Shown piece by piece: positions 1 to 10,380 of a stretch of 64,000 bases of DNA. Within the stretch, counting starts at the first letter, position 1, and every line of letters begins with the position of its first letter. The stretch comes from Narthecium ossifragum (Eukaryota > Streptophyta > Magnoliopsida > Dioscoreales > Nartheciaceae): positions 18,022,502-18,086,501 of the forward strand of contig OY986972.1 of the NCBI GenBank assembly GCA_963920575.1. Reading direction: 5' to 3'. The notes under the pieces are model-generated. The model made no database searches. It had not been told where the DNA came from and was given only the letters and a program-made list of their open reading frames with translations. Position numbers and translations under genes: made by a program.

Positions 1-1
1 C

Positions 2-3000
2 ACACTAGTCGGTGGAGGGGCTCGTGTTAAGCAAATTTGTCGGTCTTGCGAGTTGGAGGTTGGGGGCCTCCGTGTTCTTCTAGACCATCGGGTGCTAGAC
101 ATGGTTGGGTTTGACGTGATTCTCGGTATGGATTGGCTGACATCATACCGAGCCGTCATCGACTGTGGCCATCATAGGGTAATTGCTTGGACACCTAATG
201 ACATTTGGTTTGTTTTGTTGGGGGATCACCAGTCGCCCGATTCCCTTCCTTGTTATTGTTTTCCCAAGCGCGAGGGCCAGCTGTCAGCTTTACTGGAGCA
301 TCTTTTCTTGTTCATTGTAGAGGGTAGTCAAGAAACCAGTTTACCTGGTGTAGTTTGTGAGTTTGAAGATGTATTTCCATATGAGCTACTAGGTCTTCCA
401 CTTACCAGTGTTGTTGACTTTGAGAAAGATCTCGTACCAGTTACCGGGCCGATTTCATTGCCAGTGTTTAGGATGGCACCAACAGAGTAGCGAGAGTCAA
501 GGACTCAGCTGGGCGAGCTGGTTGGGCGAGGCTTCATTCGTCCTAGCACGTCACCTTGGGGAGCTCCTGTGTTATTTGCGAAGAAGAAGGATGGTGTACT
601 TCAGCTTTGCATTGACTACATGAAGCTGAATAGCGTGACTGTTGAGAACAAGTATCCTATGCCTAGGATCGATGACTTGTTCGATCAGTTCTGAGGTTTT
701 TCGGTCTTTTCGAAGATCGACCTCCGTATAGGGTATCACCAGCTAAGGATTCGGGATTGTGATATTCTAAAGACAGCTTTTCGTATGAGGTACAAGCGGT
801 ATGAGTTCACAGTGATGTCATTCGGTCTGACAAACGCACCAGTAGCCTTCATGGATCTGATGCAGAGGGTCTTCCAACCTTATCTGGATCAGTTCGTTGT
901 GGTGTTCGTCGACGACATCCTGATCTACTCACGCACTGAGGAGGATCATGAGCAGCATATGAGGACAGTGTTGTAGTTATTGAGAGAGCATAGGCTGTAC
1001 ACCAAGGCTTCCAAATGCGAGTTCTGTCTCCCATAAGTGAAGTTTTTGGGGTATGTTGTGTCAGCGGTGGGCATTTCAGTTGATCCAGTCAAGATCGAGG
1101 CGGTGCTACAATGGCAGAGGCTGAAGACTGTGTTTGAGGTCCACAGTTTCCGTGGCTTAACGGGATACTACAAGAGGTTTGTCATGGACTTCTTTAGAGT
1201 TGCAGGGTTGTTGACTAGATTGACTCAGAAGGCGGTTCCTTTTGTTTGGGATGATGCTTGCGAGCATGCGTTCGCAGAGTTGAGGACCAGACTGATGAGT
1301 GCACCGATTCTGATAGTTTCAGAGCGAGTCGTCAGCTACAGCGTGTATTGCGACACCAGTGGAGAAGTCTAGGCTGCCTGCTAATGCAGGAGGGCCATGT
1401 GGTGGCCTATGGTTCCAGACAGTTGAAGACCCAAGAGAGGACCTACCCCACCCATGAGAGGACCTACCCCGCCCATGATTTAGAGTTGGCAACGGTTGTC
1501 TTTGCTCTGAAGACATGGCGGCACTACCTCTACGACGAGTGGTTCTTGGTGTACTCAGATAACAAGAGCTTGAGGCATATTTACACCCAGCGTGACCTCA
1601 ACTTAAGGCAGCGCCGATGGATGGAGCTACTAGAGGATTACGACTTCCAGTTGCATTACCATCCTGGTAAAGCAAATATTGCAGCAGACGCTCTGAGTAG
1701 ACATGCGAGAGACAGTAGAGTAACTTTGGCCGCGTTGTCAGCTCGACAGTGGCAGATGATAGAGACAGTTGGTCAGTTCGGGCTCGACTTCGAGGACCAT
1801 ACTTCAGACGGCTTCCTTTTTGTTGTTCGCAAGATTCCTATTCTTCTGACGAGGGTGGTAGAGGCAAAGAGCAGAGACCCGGAGCTCTTGGATATCCATG
1901 CTGTGATTGGCACCGAGCACGTGATTGAGGGCTGGAAAGTTTCAGTAGACGGCGATCTACACTTCAGCGGTAGTGTTGCAGTTCCAGCGGACCCAGTGCC
2001 GAGAGAGGATGTCCTTCGCGAGTTCCATCACTCTAGGTTCGGAGTTCATCCCGGGAGCACCAAAATGTACCGCGGGGAAATGATGTGATTTGGGTCATTG
2101 TCGATCGATTGACCAAATCGGCTCATTTCCTCCCCATGAGGACTATAGATGCCTTATCGAGGCTGATCTAGAGGTACATCAACGAGGTGGTCAGACTGCA
2201 CGGCATCCCAGTGTTGATAGTGTCAGATAAAGCTCCCAGGTTAACCGACAGGTTTTGGAGCAGCTTCCAAGATTCTTTGGGGACAACGTTGATATTCAGC
2301 ACAATGTTCCATCCTCATACGAATGGACAGTCAGAGCGAACGATCCAGATCTTGGAGGACATGCTAAGAGCATGTGTGTTAGATGCTGGAGGTACTTGGG
2401 AGCAGCACGTGACGCTAGTTGAGTTTGCCTATAACAATAGCTTTCAGGACAGTTTGGGTTTCACACCTTCCGAGACGTTGTACAGTAGCATGTCGATCAC
2501 TGGTGTGTTGGACAGAGGTTGGCGAGGCGTCACTTACCGGTCCAGACATCATCAGGCAGTCGACAGAGCGGCTGACTCAGATCAGACAGAGATTACTGAC
2601 GGCACAGAGCAGACAGAAGAGTTACACAGACCAGAGGTGATGACCGTTAGAATTCACAGTCGGCGATCGAGTGTTGCTGAAGGTGTCCTCGGGCAGAGGA
2701 TTAGTCAGATTTGGCCGCAATGGCAAGCTAGCACCAAGGTTCACGAGCCCTTTCGAGATCATCAGATGTTTTGGAGAGGTCACCTACCAGTTGGCTCTAC
2801 CCCCACACATGGCAGCAGTTCACCCCACTTTCTACGTGTCAATGATAAGTATGTTCCAGACCCGTCGCATATGATTAGACTTGATGACGTCGTGATTGAG
2901 GTGGATGCTACATATACAGAGCATCCAGTGCAGATTGTAGATATGAGAGATCAAGTGCTGAGGGGCAAGGTGATACCTTTGGTGTTAGTTCGTTGGGTAC

Positions 3001-3040
3001 ACCGAGGAGTTGAGGACCTGACTTGGAAGCGAGAGGATTG
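2..3040 (+). pseudogene. Broken gypsy pol (protease tail, RT, RNase H, integrase, chromodomain)
   Basis: The reading starts in the C-terminal end of the aspartic protease domain (DVILGMDWL near 113-140). It continues through reverse transcriptase, with the catalytic FVDD box near 904-918, RNase H (about 1300-1730), integrase (about 1985-2700) and a chromodomain-like tail (about 2870-3040). It cannot make a full protein. In-frame stops occur at 488, about 692, 974 and 1034, and the frame changes near 1370. A 21-bp tandem duplication lies in RNase H near 1435-1477. Roughly 200 bp of integrase are missing near 2065 compared with the copy at 15657-15870, which removes the zinc-finger region. A TGA at 2638 is shared with the second copy. 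Several stops look like CAG to TAG or CGA to TGA changes, as expected from methyl-cytosine decay. Confidence 0.9.
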
Positions 3041-4163
3041 AATGTATCGGGAGTACCACGGGTTGTTCCTTTCAGTAGGTAGAAATCTAGTTGTGGGTGT
3101 TGGTGCCCCTAGCTTGTAGCTTTGTTTGTGCAAGTAGGCCTAGTGTGTTCTTTCTTTTTCCCGGCCCTATTCTTATTGAATTTTGGGATGAAATTCTTTT
3201 AAGGATGTTAGGCTGTGAGAACCCATTCATCTAACCAGGCTAGACCGTGTAGGTCGGGGGCCGTGCCCTGTTGGCCTGTTTCCGCATCGAGCATGATATG
3301 TTTGATTGCATTGTTGATTTTAAACCCCAAGGGCAATTTGGTCAATTCCACCTTGGCGTTCGGTTTTACACCCATGTTGTGCACACACAGCCCTATGAAT
3401 GATAAATGTGCTTGTTAGAACCTTAGGCGGATTTGGGATCGAAAGATCCGAGCTCGGGTACGAAAGCTTGTCGTTAGGACAACCGATGGCCCTAAAGCGA
3501 TCGCTCGTACCAAAGAGCAACCGATCGGACTCTATGCCGGCACCGACGTTGAGCTGGCAGGTACGGAACCGACCTAGTCCGATCGATCACAGCTTTATCC
3601 GATCGATCGGACAAGACGGGTATACATACCCGCCAGCTCCTCTGATTCTCCTCTTTTCTTCTTCTCTCCACTGTTCCTTGGATTTCTTGAGGAAAGCTTG
3701 TTGCAGAGGCTAGGAGGTGTGGACAACTAGTAGGGGAGTTGATCCAGACCTTCTCTACACGGATTAATCAAGGATTAATCGTGGATTAGCGTAGAATGGT
3801 AGGATTCTTCACTTAAGCTTTGTTTTAAGTGTTCTAAGTTAATTGAATACGTGATTCTTTGATTAATCTATGCTATATGATGCTTCTAGGTATGCTTATT
3901 GTGAGGACCCGTTCCTCTAACCTAGCTCGACCACGTGGGTCGAGGGCTATTTCCTGTTAATTTAGTTTCGCGTCGGGTGCGATCCGGTTGATCGTATTGC
4001 TCTTGTGACCCCAGGGGCAATTTGGTAAATTGCACTGGTGGTCGATTTCACACCCGCGTAACGCACACACGGCCTTGATTGATGTATGTGAATGATTAGG
4101 ACCTTAAGGGTGCCTCCGATCGAAAAAGATCGAATCGGACGGCTGCGATCAGATCAAGATCTC

Positions 4164-4170
4164 TATAAAT
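4164..4170 (+). promoter_or_regulatory. Candidate TATA box of the solo LTR
   Basis: TATAAAT lies about 265 bp into the LTR, just upstream of a CT-rich stretch, which is the usual arrangement for LTR promoter and leader. This is a sequence match only. Confidence 0.45.
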
Positions 4171-4689
4171 ACCCTGACTTTCTCTCTCTTTTTTCCTTGC
4201 TCTTTCTTTCTTCTCATGTCGTTATCTCTCCATCTCTCTCTCCTACCGGCTGAGATAGGGCTTTGAGTCGCTATCTTCGAGGAGCGGATCTTGGCGATCG
4301 AGCTTGGGGAATACGTGGAGGAGCTGCCGTACTTGATCAAGTAGGTGTTTCTACCCCGACCGTATGATTGTGTTCACTTAGGATAGGTTTATTGTGATTT
4401 TGATGTAGGTATCCATGGTAGAATGTTGTGTAAGTTAATACGTTGGTGTTATGGTTTGCTTAGACCATCTCTACCAGTTGGTTTCGTATTTTATCGGACG
4501 ATTCTCATTTTATCGCCGGTTTGTTGGTTTTTGGCCGTTTGGACCTAGATTTGAGTTTTAACCGTCAAAATCTTGTTTCCTTCATACCAATAGCTTCCTC
4601 ATCATTTATTACGCATGCTTGCAAGCTTTGATAGATCAAATCCAAGAAATTGGATTTCTGGCACTGTTTGTAGGAACTGTGCACTAGGG

Positions 4690-5035
4690 TTGACGATCGA
4701 CCGTCGGATCAACCGTCAGATGTTGGCACGCTTGATTTTGGTCTCACGGTCGACCGTCGGATCGACCGTCACATCGACCGTGAGGCTCTGTCTCATTTTG
4801 GGTCTCTCGGGGTCGATGTTCCGAGCGACCGTGGGTCCTTACCCTTTTCTCCACTTTACCTCACGGTCGACCGTCGCATCGACCGTGAGGCTTTGTCTCC
4901 TTTTTGGCTTCCTAGGGTCGATGTCCCAATCGACCGTGGCCCTTAAGCTTTTCCCAGTTTTTGCTCTCACAGATCGACTGCGCATCGACCGTGGTCTCGC
5001 GGTCGACCGTCGGATCGACCGTCCCATTGACCGTG
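4690..5035 (+). repeat. Cluster of GGTCGACC / GATCGACC palindromic motifs in the solo LTR
   Basis: About a dozen copies of CGACCGT or its complement occur in alternating orientation. Several form the exact palindrome ACGGTCGACCGT (for example near 4746 and 4864). They come as blocks of about 110 bp with T-rich spacers, so the region is both tandem and palindromic. Related LTRs carry clusters of GATCGATC at comparable places instead. Confidence 0.7.
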
Positions 5036-7606
5036 AGCCCCTGAACAGTGTTTTCTGGCTTCTTTTGATTGGCGTTTCATTCATGATAGATACTCAATCA
5101 TGTTAGGAAGCATGCACGTGGTTACCACGGGGTTTTCAATTGATTTCGATTGAGATTGGGAATTGGATCGCGTGTTTACCCCTTTGTGGCGGATTTATGG
5201 GTTGATTTGCATTTAAATACCTTGTTGGATGGTAAACTTAAATGCTTATTGTTGCTTAACTGTTAGCTAGCTATGAGTGCTAGTTGACGTTGTATTGTGG
5301 AACCTTGGCCCGTTGCCGGCGTGTGCCGAGGGCTATTGTATAACTGTCGAACTCATAATTGTTGTTGTGGCATATAGAGACATCTAGGTTAGATGTTTGC
5401 ATAGGCCATGCACTGTATGCATTAGAGGCATATCAGGTTAGGCGGGACGATGGGTTGATCGCCGATCCGAGGCTCTCGGGTAGCTCGGATCTAGCCTTAG
5501 GACCGTGGCTGGGTAGTAAGGTTTAGGACGTGATTGTATCATTCGAATCTTCTTGTTCTCGAGGATATGATGTAGTTGGCTATGATTATATTGTTATTGA
5601 GGTTTAGAGGTCGTGTTGTCTCCCCAATGTCAAGGCTAAGGATGGATGTCGATGCATTCCCGATGTAGGTCCCCAAGGCATGGGAATCCTGCTTGGGTAA
5701 GGGTGATCCTGCATGTTACTATTCCATGGCCTCATGGTAACTTGTTCAGGAGAGAGGTTTCATGGCAGGGGCCCTTGGGACATCGATAGGGGTTGTGGGA
5801 CCCCGTGGCATTCCTTAGACTTGAGCGGAGAGACATCACAGTTGTTGTTTTCCTCCCTTCAGTGTGCCGTAGAGTAGAATCCTACTGAGCTTGTCGCTCA
5901 CTCCTACCCGGGCTGCGTTTGCAGGTTCAGGCACCAGTTCTTCTTCAGTAGAGCCGGCTGGATCAGCTTTTGACCGCGCGATGACTTCCAGAGGTGCTTG
6001 AGGTTACTGTGGGACAACAATTGTACTTTTGATAGATTATGTATATTATAGACATCCTTCGAGGATTTTTGGGTTAAATGTATAATTGTTTTCCTTGGAG
6101 AAGTTTTGATAAGAATTTGTACCGGATGTCTAAATAGTATAACTTGATGTTTCTTTTAATTGAATTACAGCTTTACCCTTGGAAGTTAAACTGTTTAAAT
6201 TATGTTTGTTTTCAGCTTTGTATCGCGCCAGATTGGATGTGAATAGTAATAGGAACCCTCACACCTCGGCCTGTATGAGTTTTCTGGGTCGGGGTGTGAT
6301 GCTTATTATCTAATTGATGTTTAATTGGATTTTTTGTGGGATTTAATCCGGATTTAAGTTAGTTTTCTTTGATTTATTTCTGGATTTTTGTTTTAATTAG
6401 AACAACTATATTTGAGCTTGATTATAGAGGTTCATGTGTATGATCTTAGTTGGTTTTTAACATCAAAGTTGTAGCTCTCTGAGTCTTCTTTCAATTACAA
6501 CTTATTTTACATTTTTCATATTTATGTACGATTTTTAGTTAATTAAATGGCCGGACTGTGCAGAACTGGGAAGTGAGTTTAATTGGAGAACTTAAGTGGA
6601 ATTTCGTTAGCTAATTTATTTTCTTTTTGGATATGATGATCTCAGTGAGCTTTGGGTTTGATCTTCATATTTTTGTTTTAATCCGAGAAATTTTCAAAGG
6701 GATTTTGAGTCGTTTATCAAATCTGATTTGAAACCAAAATTATAGGTTTTTGTCGATTTATTTTCACCCGTTTGATTCAATTTTTGGATATGTAATTCTG
6801 GGTTTGTCAATGAGTAGGCATATCGATGTTCACGGAAAATGGATGTTTAGATTGGAAGTTAGGATATTTTGAAATTAGTAGTATTGTTAGTTTCAATTCG
6901 ATAATTCGTGCTTTTCAAAATTGTATCATATATTTGTTATTATATATGTGTAGAGGTCGTTTTAGGTTCCAGTCTCATCTAAGTAAGGGAAGCTACGTAT
7001 CACCCTGTGTCCTACACCCTATTGTTTCAGCGCTGGAGTGCTTGGTTTGTGAGGGACGACTGTTGACAGTGGAGGTCAACAGAGTGCGTGACCTGGGGTA
7101 GGCGGTATACGTAACGTGAGATTTTCCCTAGAGATGAGGTGAAACCTGGGACTTTTTTGTTCTGTTTCCTTTCAGTGTGACGTAGAATAGAATCATGCTG
7201 AGCTTATCACTCAATCCTACCCGGGCTGTGTTTTCCAGATGCAGGTGTCAGCTCTTCTTCCGTAGCACTAGCTGGACAAGCTCTAGGTGGCGCGTCGACC
7301 TTTGAAGGTGTTTGAGGACTTGGGGCTTAGTTTTCCTGTTAAAAATATATAAATTTATAATTTCCTTTTATAAGGATTTTTGAGATAGTTATACATATGC
7401 TTTGAGGATCAATTTTGTATCAGGATTTTTGTACATATTTAATGTATAATGATTTTCAGTAAAATATTAGAAAATTACAGTTTTGACCCCAAATCAACTG
7501 TTTAATTAAGATATATTATTTTGTTATAAATGCGCCACAGATGGATTGAATAGATTTGAAACCCTCACACCACGGACCAGATGGGTATCTGGGTCGGGGT
7601 GTGACA

Positions 7607-7943
7607 TAGTGGCACTCGAACTTTCGTCGACACCACGTCGTGCCGCATGGATCTCGCCCGGGCGCACGACCGCCTGACCCGTGTCATGACGCGTCAAGTC
7701 TTGATCTTGTCCCGGTCCTTCATGCCATCTTCTTGCCTTTTCGCGCCATCTTCCAAATCCACCACACCAAGTTGGTGATGATGCGTGCCACTCAATGTCA
7801 TGACATGTTTGGCTTGCTATTTTGAGGCCTCCTAGTCTCTCATGACCCCGGGGCGTGAACCCTGCGACATGATTGGGCCCTTGGCCGTGCCACCTCCGGA
7901 TGCCGCGCGCCAAGACCTGTGTCATGGGCTCAAGGCCCGAAGG
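7607..7943 (-). repeat. LTR fragment (second LTR family), minus strand
   Basis: Read on the minus strand, this stretch matches the first about 340 bp of the plus-strand LTR at 8261. Shared blocks include GGGCCTTGAGCCC at the LTR start and the CCCGGGGTCATGAGAGACTA block (7829-7854 against 8353-8376). It is cut at 7606 by the end of gypsy copy 1, so it is the target into which copy 1 inserted. It forms an inverted pair with the next LTR. Confidence 0.75.
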
Positions 7944-8260
7944 TAGGGAGTGGGGCAAGAGAGAGAAAGTGAGAGTGCATGAGAGAGAGTGGGGTAGGAG
8001 AGAGAAAAGAGAGTATGAGAGAGGGGCAAGAGAGAGAAGGGGGGAGAGATTAAGGCAAGGAAGTCATGTGGTGGCATGGCGCACATCGGTTCATCTATGC
8101 CACATAACATACATCAATTAATGTCACATTATATATACAAATCGAGCTATATATGGAGTGGGTTTATGGTAGACGGTCCACAATAAATTTAATATCAAAC
8201 AACACCCACCCTCCCCCACCAACATGAATTCGGTTAGTTCTAACGCCCCACCCCCCCACC
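7944..8260. other. Spacer between inverted LTR pieces, GA-rich then AT-rich
   Basis: The first about 110 bases are GAGAGAGTGGG-like purine repeats; the rest is AT-rich with C-tracts towards 8260. I see no gene here. Confidence 0.6.
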
Positions 8261-9114
8261 CGGTTAGGGCCTTGAGCCCAAGACACGAGACTTGGCTTGA
8301 GTCATCCGGAAGTGGTGCGTCCAATGGCCCAATCATGACGTGGGGTTGGTGTCGGTGCCCCGGGGTCATGAGAGACTAGGAGGTCTCAAGATAGCAAGCA
8401 ATAAGTCCCTCGCAAGCACACAACCAACTTCCCTAGCAATGGCGTGATGAATCTTGAAGACAGCGCGTCGAATTTCGAACATGGCACGGCGGCCCGGGCC
8501 AAGGCGAAGCACGACGCACCATGAGAAGATTCAAGCGAGCGTGACGTGCACCAAGGCAACCCTTGAGGCCACGCGCGGGCGACCAAGTCAGAGTCAGACT
8601 AGGACTCGGAATACCCGGCGCGACGCGGTTTGCCAATTGGAGCAAACCATATGTGCAAAAGTCCTAATTCCAGTTGGACTAGACTTCTGGAAGAGCTTGA
8701 CGTGGCAAAAACAATTGATGGCGCGGGGAAAGTGTTGGTTGCGTGGGAGTTCTAGTAGGACTAGGACTCGACGTGCCCGGCGGTAAGTGGTTGGCCGTTC
8801 CCACCAATCTGAGTGTCCAAGTGTTCTAATTCCACTTCGCTTAGGTTTTTGGCAAGAGATGACATGGTGAATAAGGAAGATGGCATAGGAGATATGGTAG
8901 TTGACTCGTGAAAATAGGAAGGAGCCCTATTTCGAGTCAAGGTGCGGGCGGACTTAGGCAAGAGCTATCTTTGGCAAGTCGTAACTCATGTAAGAGCCCA
9001 AGTAAGCTAGGGAATTTTGTAATTGGTTGATTGCATGATGAGATAAGCATGAAGCCTAGGACTTGGAGTTGGACTAGGAACGTGACTTGTTGGAGCAAGT
9101 CATGGACTCTCCTC

Positions 9115-9121
9115 TATATAA
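9115..9121 (+). promoter_or_regulatory. TATA box of LTR unit 1
   Basis: TATATAA sits inside the near-palindrome CTCCTCTATATAAGGAG. The same position in the relatives reads CTATTTAAGGAG (20107) and CTATGTAAGGAG (23511), so the box is best preserved here. The AATAAA at 9300-9305, about 180 bp downstream, is the matching poly(A) signal and brackets the likely R region. Confidence 0.5.
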
Positions 9122-9299
9122 GGAGTAGGCCGGCTAGATGTTGGGGCATCTAAACCTATGGGAGAGCTCACGGATTGAGCATCTGAGAGAGGAATTGGGT
9201 GATTCTTCTAGGGTTTTGGGTTGAGAGCTTCTTATATTCAGAGTGATTGTACTCCAAGGGGTTGGGGGTGAGAGAAGAGTGCTCTTGTAACCATTGTTC

Positions 9300-9305
9300 A
9301 ATAAA
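9300..9305 (+). terminator. Poly(A) signal AATAAA of LTR unit 1
   Basis: AATAAA is followed by GGAGTTG. The same signal and context occur in the related LTRs at 23650-23655 and 32818-32823, which supports it as the conserved retroelement polyadenylation signal. Confidence 0.45.
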
Positions 9306-10124
9306 GGAGTTGTGATCTCATCCCTTACACAAAATTCATGTGTGCTTGTGATTGTGCAAGGAAAAGAGGAGGGCTGGTCAAGAGGCAGTTGGGCTGCCAG
9401 GTGGAGTGCACAGGCGATGCACAGACAACGAGTAGATGACAAGCGAGCGGAGCACAAGCGGCGATGTGTGGGGCTCAACGTGGGGGTCTCTTGGCGCCAT
9501 CACTAGGCAAAAAGTAAGGCGAAAATTTAACCCCCTTACAACCTTGTGACACCCCCCCGTCAGGGACTGGAGATCATGACATGACCATGGGATAAGGGAT
9601 CTTGAAGATGGCGCGGTGAAAGTTGAAAATGGCACGGCGGTCCTAGCCAAAGCAGAACTTGGCGCGCCATGAAGGGATCCTATCGAACGAGACGCGCGGC
9701 GAGGCAACCAGGGAGGTTCACAAGCAATATGCGCCAGCCAAAGGAGCTTGGCGCATGGCATGACACAGCACGATGCGATGTGACATGGCAAGACGTGACA
9801 CATTTCGAAGATAAAATGATGGCCCGAGCCAAAAATGTGAGGACATGTCCCTCCTTTCCTGGGTCGACCGCCTGGGTCGGGCCCGTGGCTCGTTGTGGAC
9901 TGCAAGGGCAATATGCGCCAGCCAAATTGCGCTTTGTTGGTTTGTTTCACACCCGCGTGTGCACACACTGACCTTGTTTGTGTTAGTGCTTGATTAGAAT
10001 GGTTAGGTGGACCCGGGATCGGAAGATCCCAGCTCGGGCGCGCTGAAGCTTGCTTTTGAGCAGCTTACGGCCCTTGAGCGATCGATCGGACTCGTGAGTG
10101 AGTCGGTGGGTTTTTGACCCGTTC

Positions 10125-10193
10125 GGATCGATCCAAACATTTTGGATCGATCCAGCCTATCTTGGATCGATCCATTTTGTCCTTGGATCGATC
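10125..10193. repeat. Four spaced GGATCGATCC palindromes
   Basis: Exact copies lie at 10125-10134, 10144-10153, 10163-10172 and 10184-10193, about 20 bp apart. A fifth GATCGATC is at 10080. In the 3' LTR the first copy is changed to GGATCGAACC and the fourth to GCATCGATCC. Regular spacing of a perfect palindrome suggests a protein-binding array or hairpin-prone DNA; neither is shown. Confidence 0.75.
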
Positions 10194-10272
10194 CGGGTAC
10201 TGCGCAGGGCAGTTGAGCTTGCAGCAGAGCAGTTGAGCTTCCGTCGTCCTCCATTGTCAGGAGAAGAGAGGA

Positions 10273-10380
10273 CCCCTCCTCTCCTTTTCCCCACCTTCCC
10301 CGACCTTCCCCGACCTTCCCCTTCTTTCTCCTTCTCTTCTTCCTTCTCTTCTTCTTCTTCCTTCTTTCTTTCTTCTTCCC
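10273..10380. repeat. Polypyrimidine tract in the 5' LTR leader
   Basis: About 105 bases are almost pure C and T, with the repeat ACCTTCCCCG followed by TTCTTCC repeats. The counterpart in the 3' LTR is 17400-17510. Such purine/pyrimidine asymmetry can form triplex DNA. Lysine/glutamate-rich antisense reading frames here are by-products of this composition. Confidence 0.7.

Larger units (their letters stand above)
3900..6301 (+). repeat. Solo LTR of the Tekay/Del-like type nested in copy 1's LTR
   Basis: A second LTR start, TGTGAGGACC, occurs inside the older LTR. The matching end (GGGTCGGGGTGTGATG) lies at 6301. The 5-bp sequence CTTAT is found directly before (3895-3899) and after (6302-6306), and the match extends to ATGCTTAT. 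No internal region is present, so this is a solo LTR left by recombination between two LTRs. The terminal CA appears changed to TG. A TATA box (TATAAAT, 4164-4170) is a plausible promoter. A cluster of GGTCGACC palindromes lies at 4690-5035. Length (2402 bp) agrees with the intact LTRs at 9836 and 16969. Confidence 0.85.
1..7606 (+). mobile_element. Ty3/gypsy retrotransposon, Tekay/Del-like, 3' part (copy 1)
   Basis: This is the right-hand part of an LTR retrotransposon whose 5' LTR, gag and protease start lie outside the window. The order protease tail, reverse transcriptase, RNase H, integrase, chromodomain-like tail, then LTR identifies Ty3/gypsy. The C-terminal tail and the LTR start TGTGAGAACC match the other Tekay/Del-type copy at 9836-19434. 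The LTR is interrupted by a solo LTR (3900-6301). The element ends in a typical GGTGTGACA at 7606. It sits in a minus-strand fragment of another LTR that resumes at 7607. Its own target duplication cannot be checked because the left end is missing. The clade name rests on protein resemblance and long LTRs. Confidence 0.88.
3214..7606 (+). repeat. 3' LTR of gypsy copy 1, split by a solo LTR
   Basis: The LTR begins TGTGAGAACC at 3214, just after the pol remnant and a short spacer, and ends GGGTCGGGGTGTGACA at 7606. Removing the inserted solo LTR (3900-6301) and one copy of its target duplication leaves about 2 kb, near the size of the related LTRs in the window. Conserved blocks shared with those LTRs include the GATC-rich stretch near 3430-3610, the GCAATTTGGTCAATT block near 3335 and the CCCTCACACC block near 7562. 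The LTR holds promoter and polyadenylation functions in living elements; none is tested here. Confidence 0.85.
8261..9552 (+). repeat. LTR of the second family, apparently solo (unit 1)
   Basis: This block aligns by eye with the LTRs of the chromovirus at 22718-33064. Shared blocks include AGTCGGACTAGGAC, CTAATTCCACTTGG, AGGAAGGAGTCCTATTT, the TATA region, ATAAAGGA and a closing CTTACAACCTTGTGACA. The start is degraded (CGGTTAGGGCC in place of TGTCAGGGCC). No primer site or gag follows. A run of seven C residues (9553-9559) separates it from the next LTR of the same family. Confidence 0.7.
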
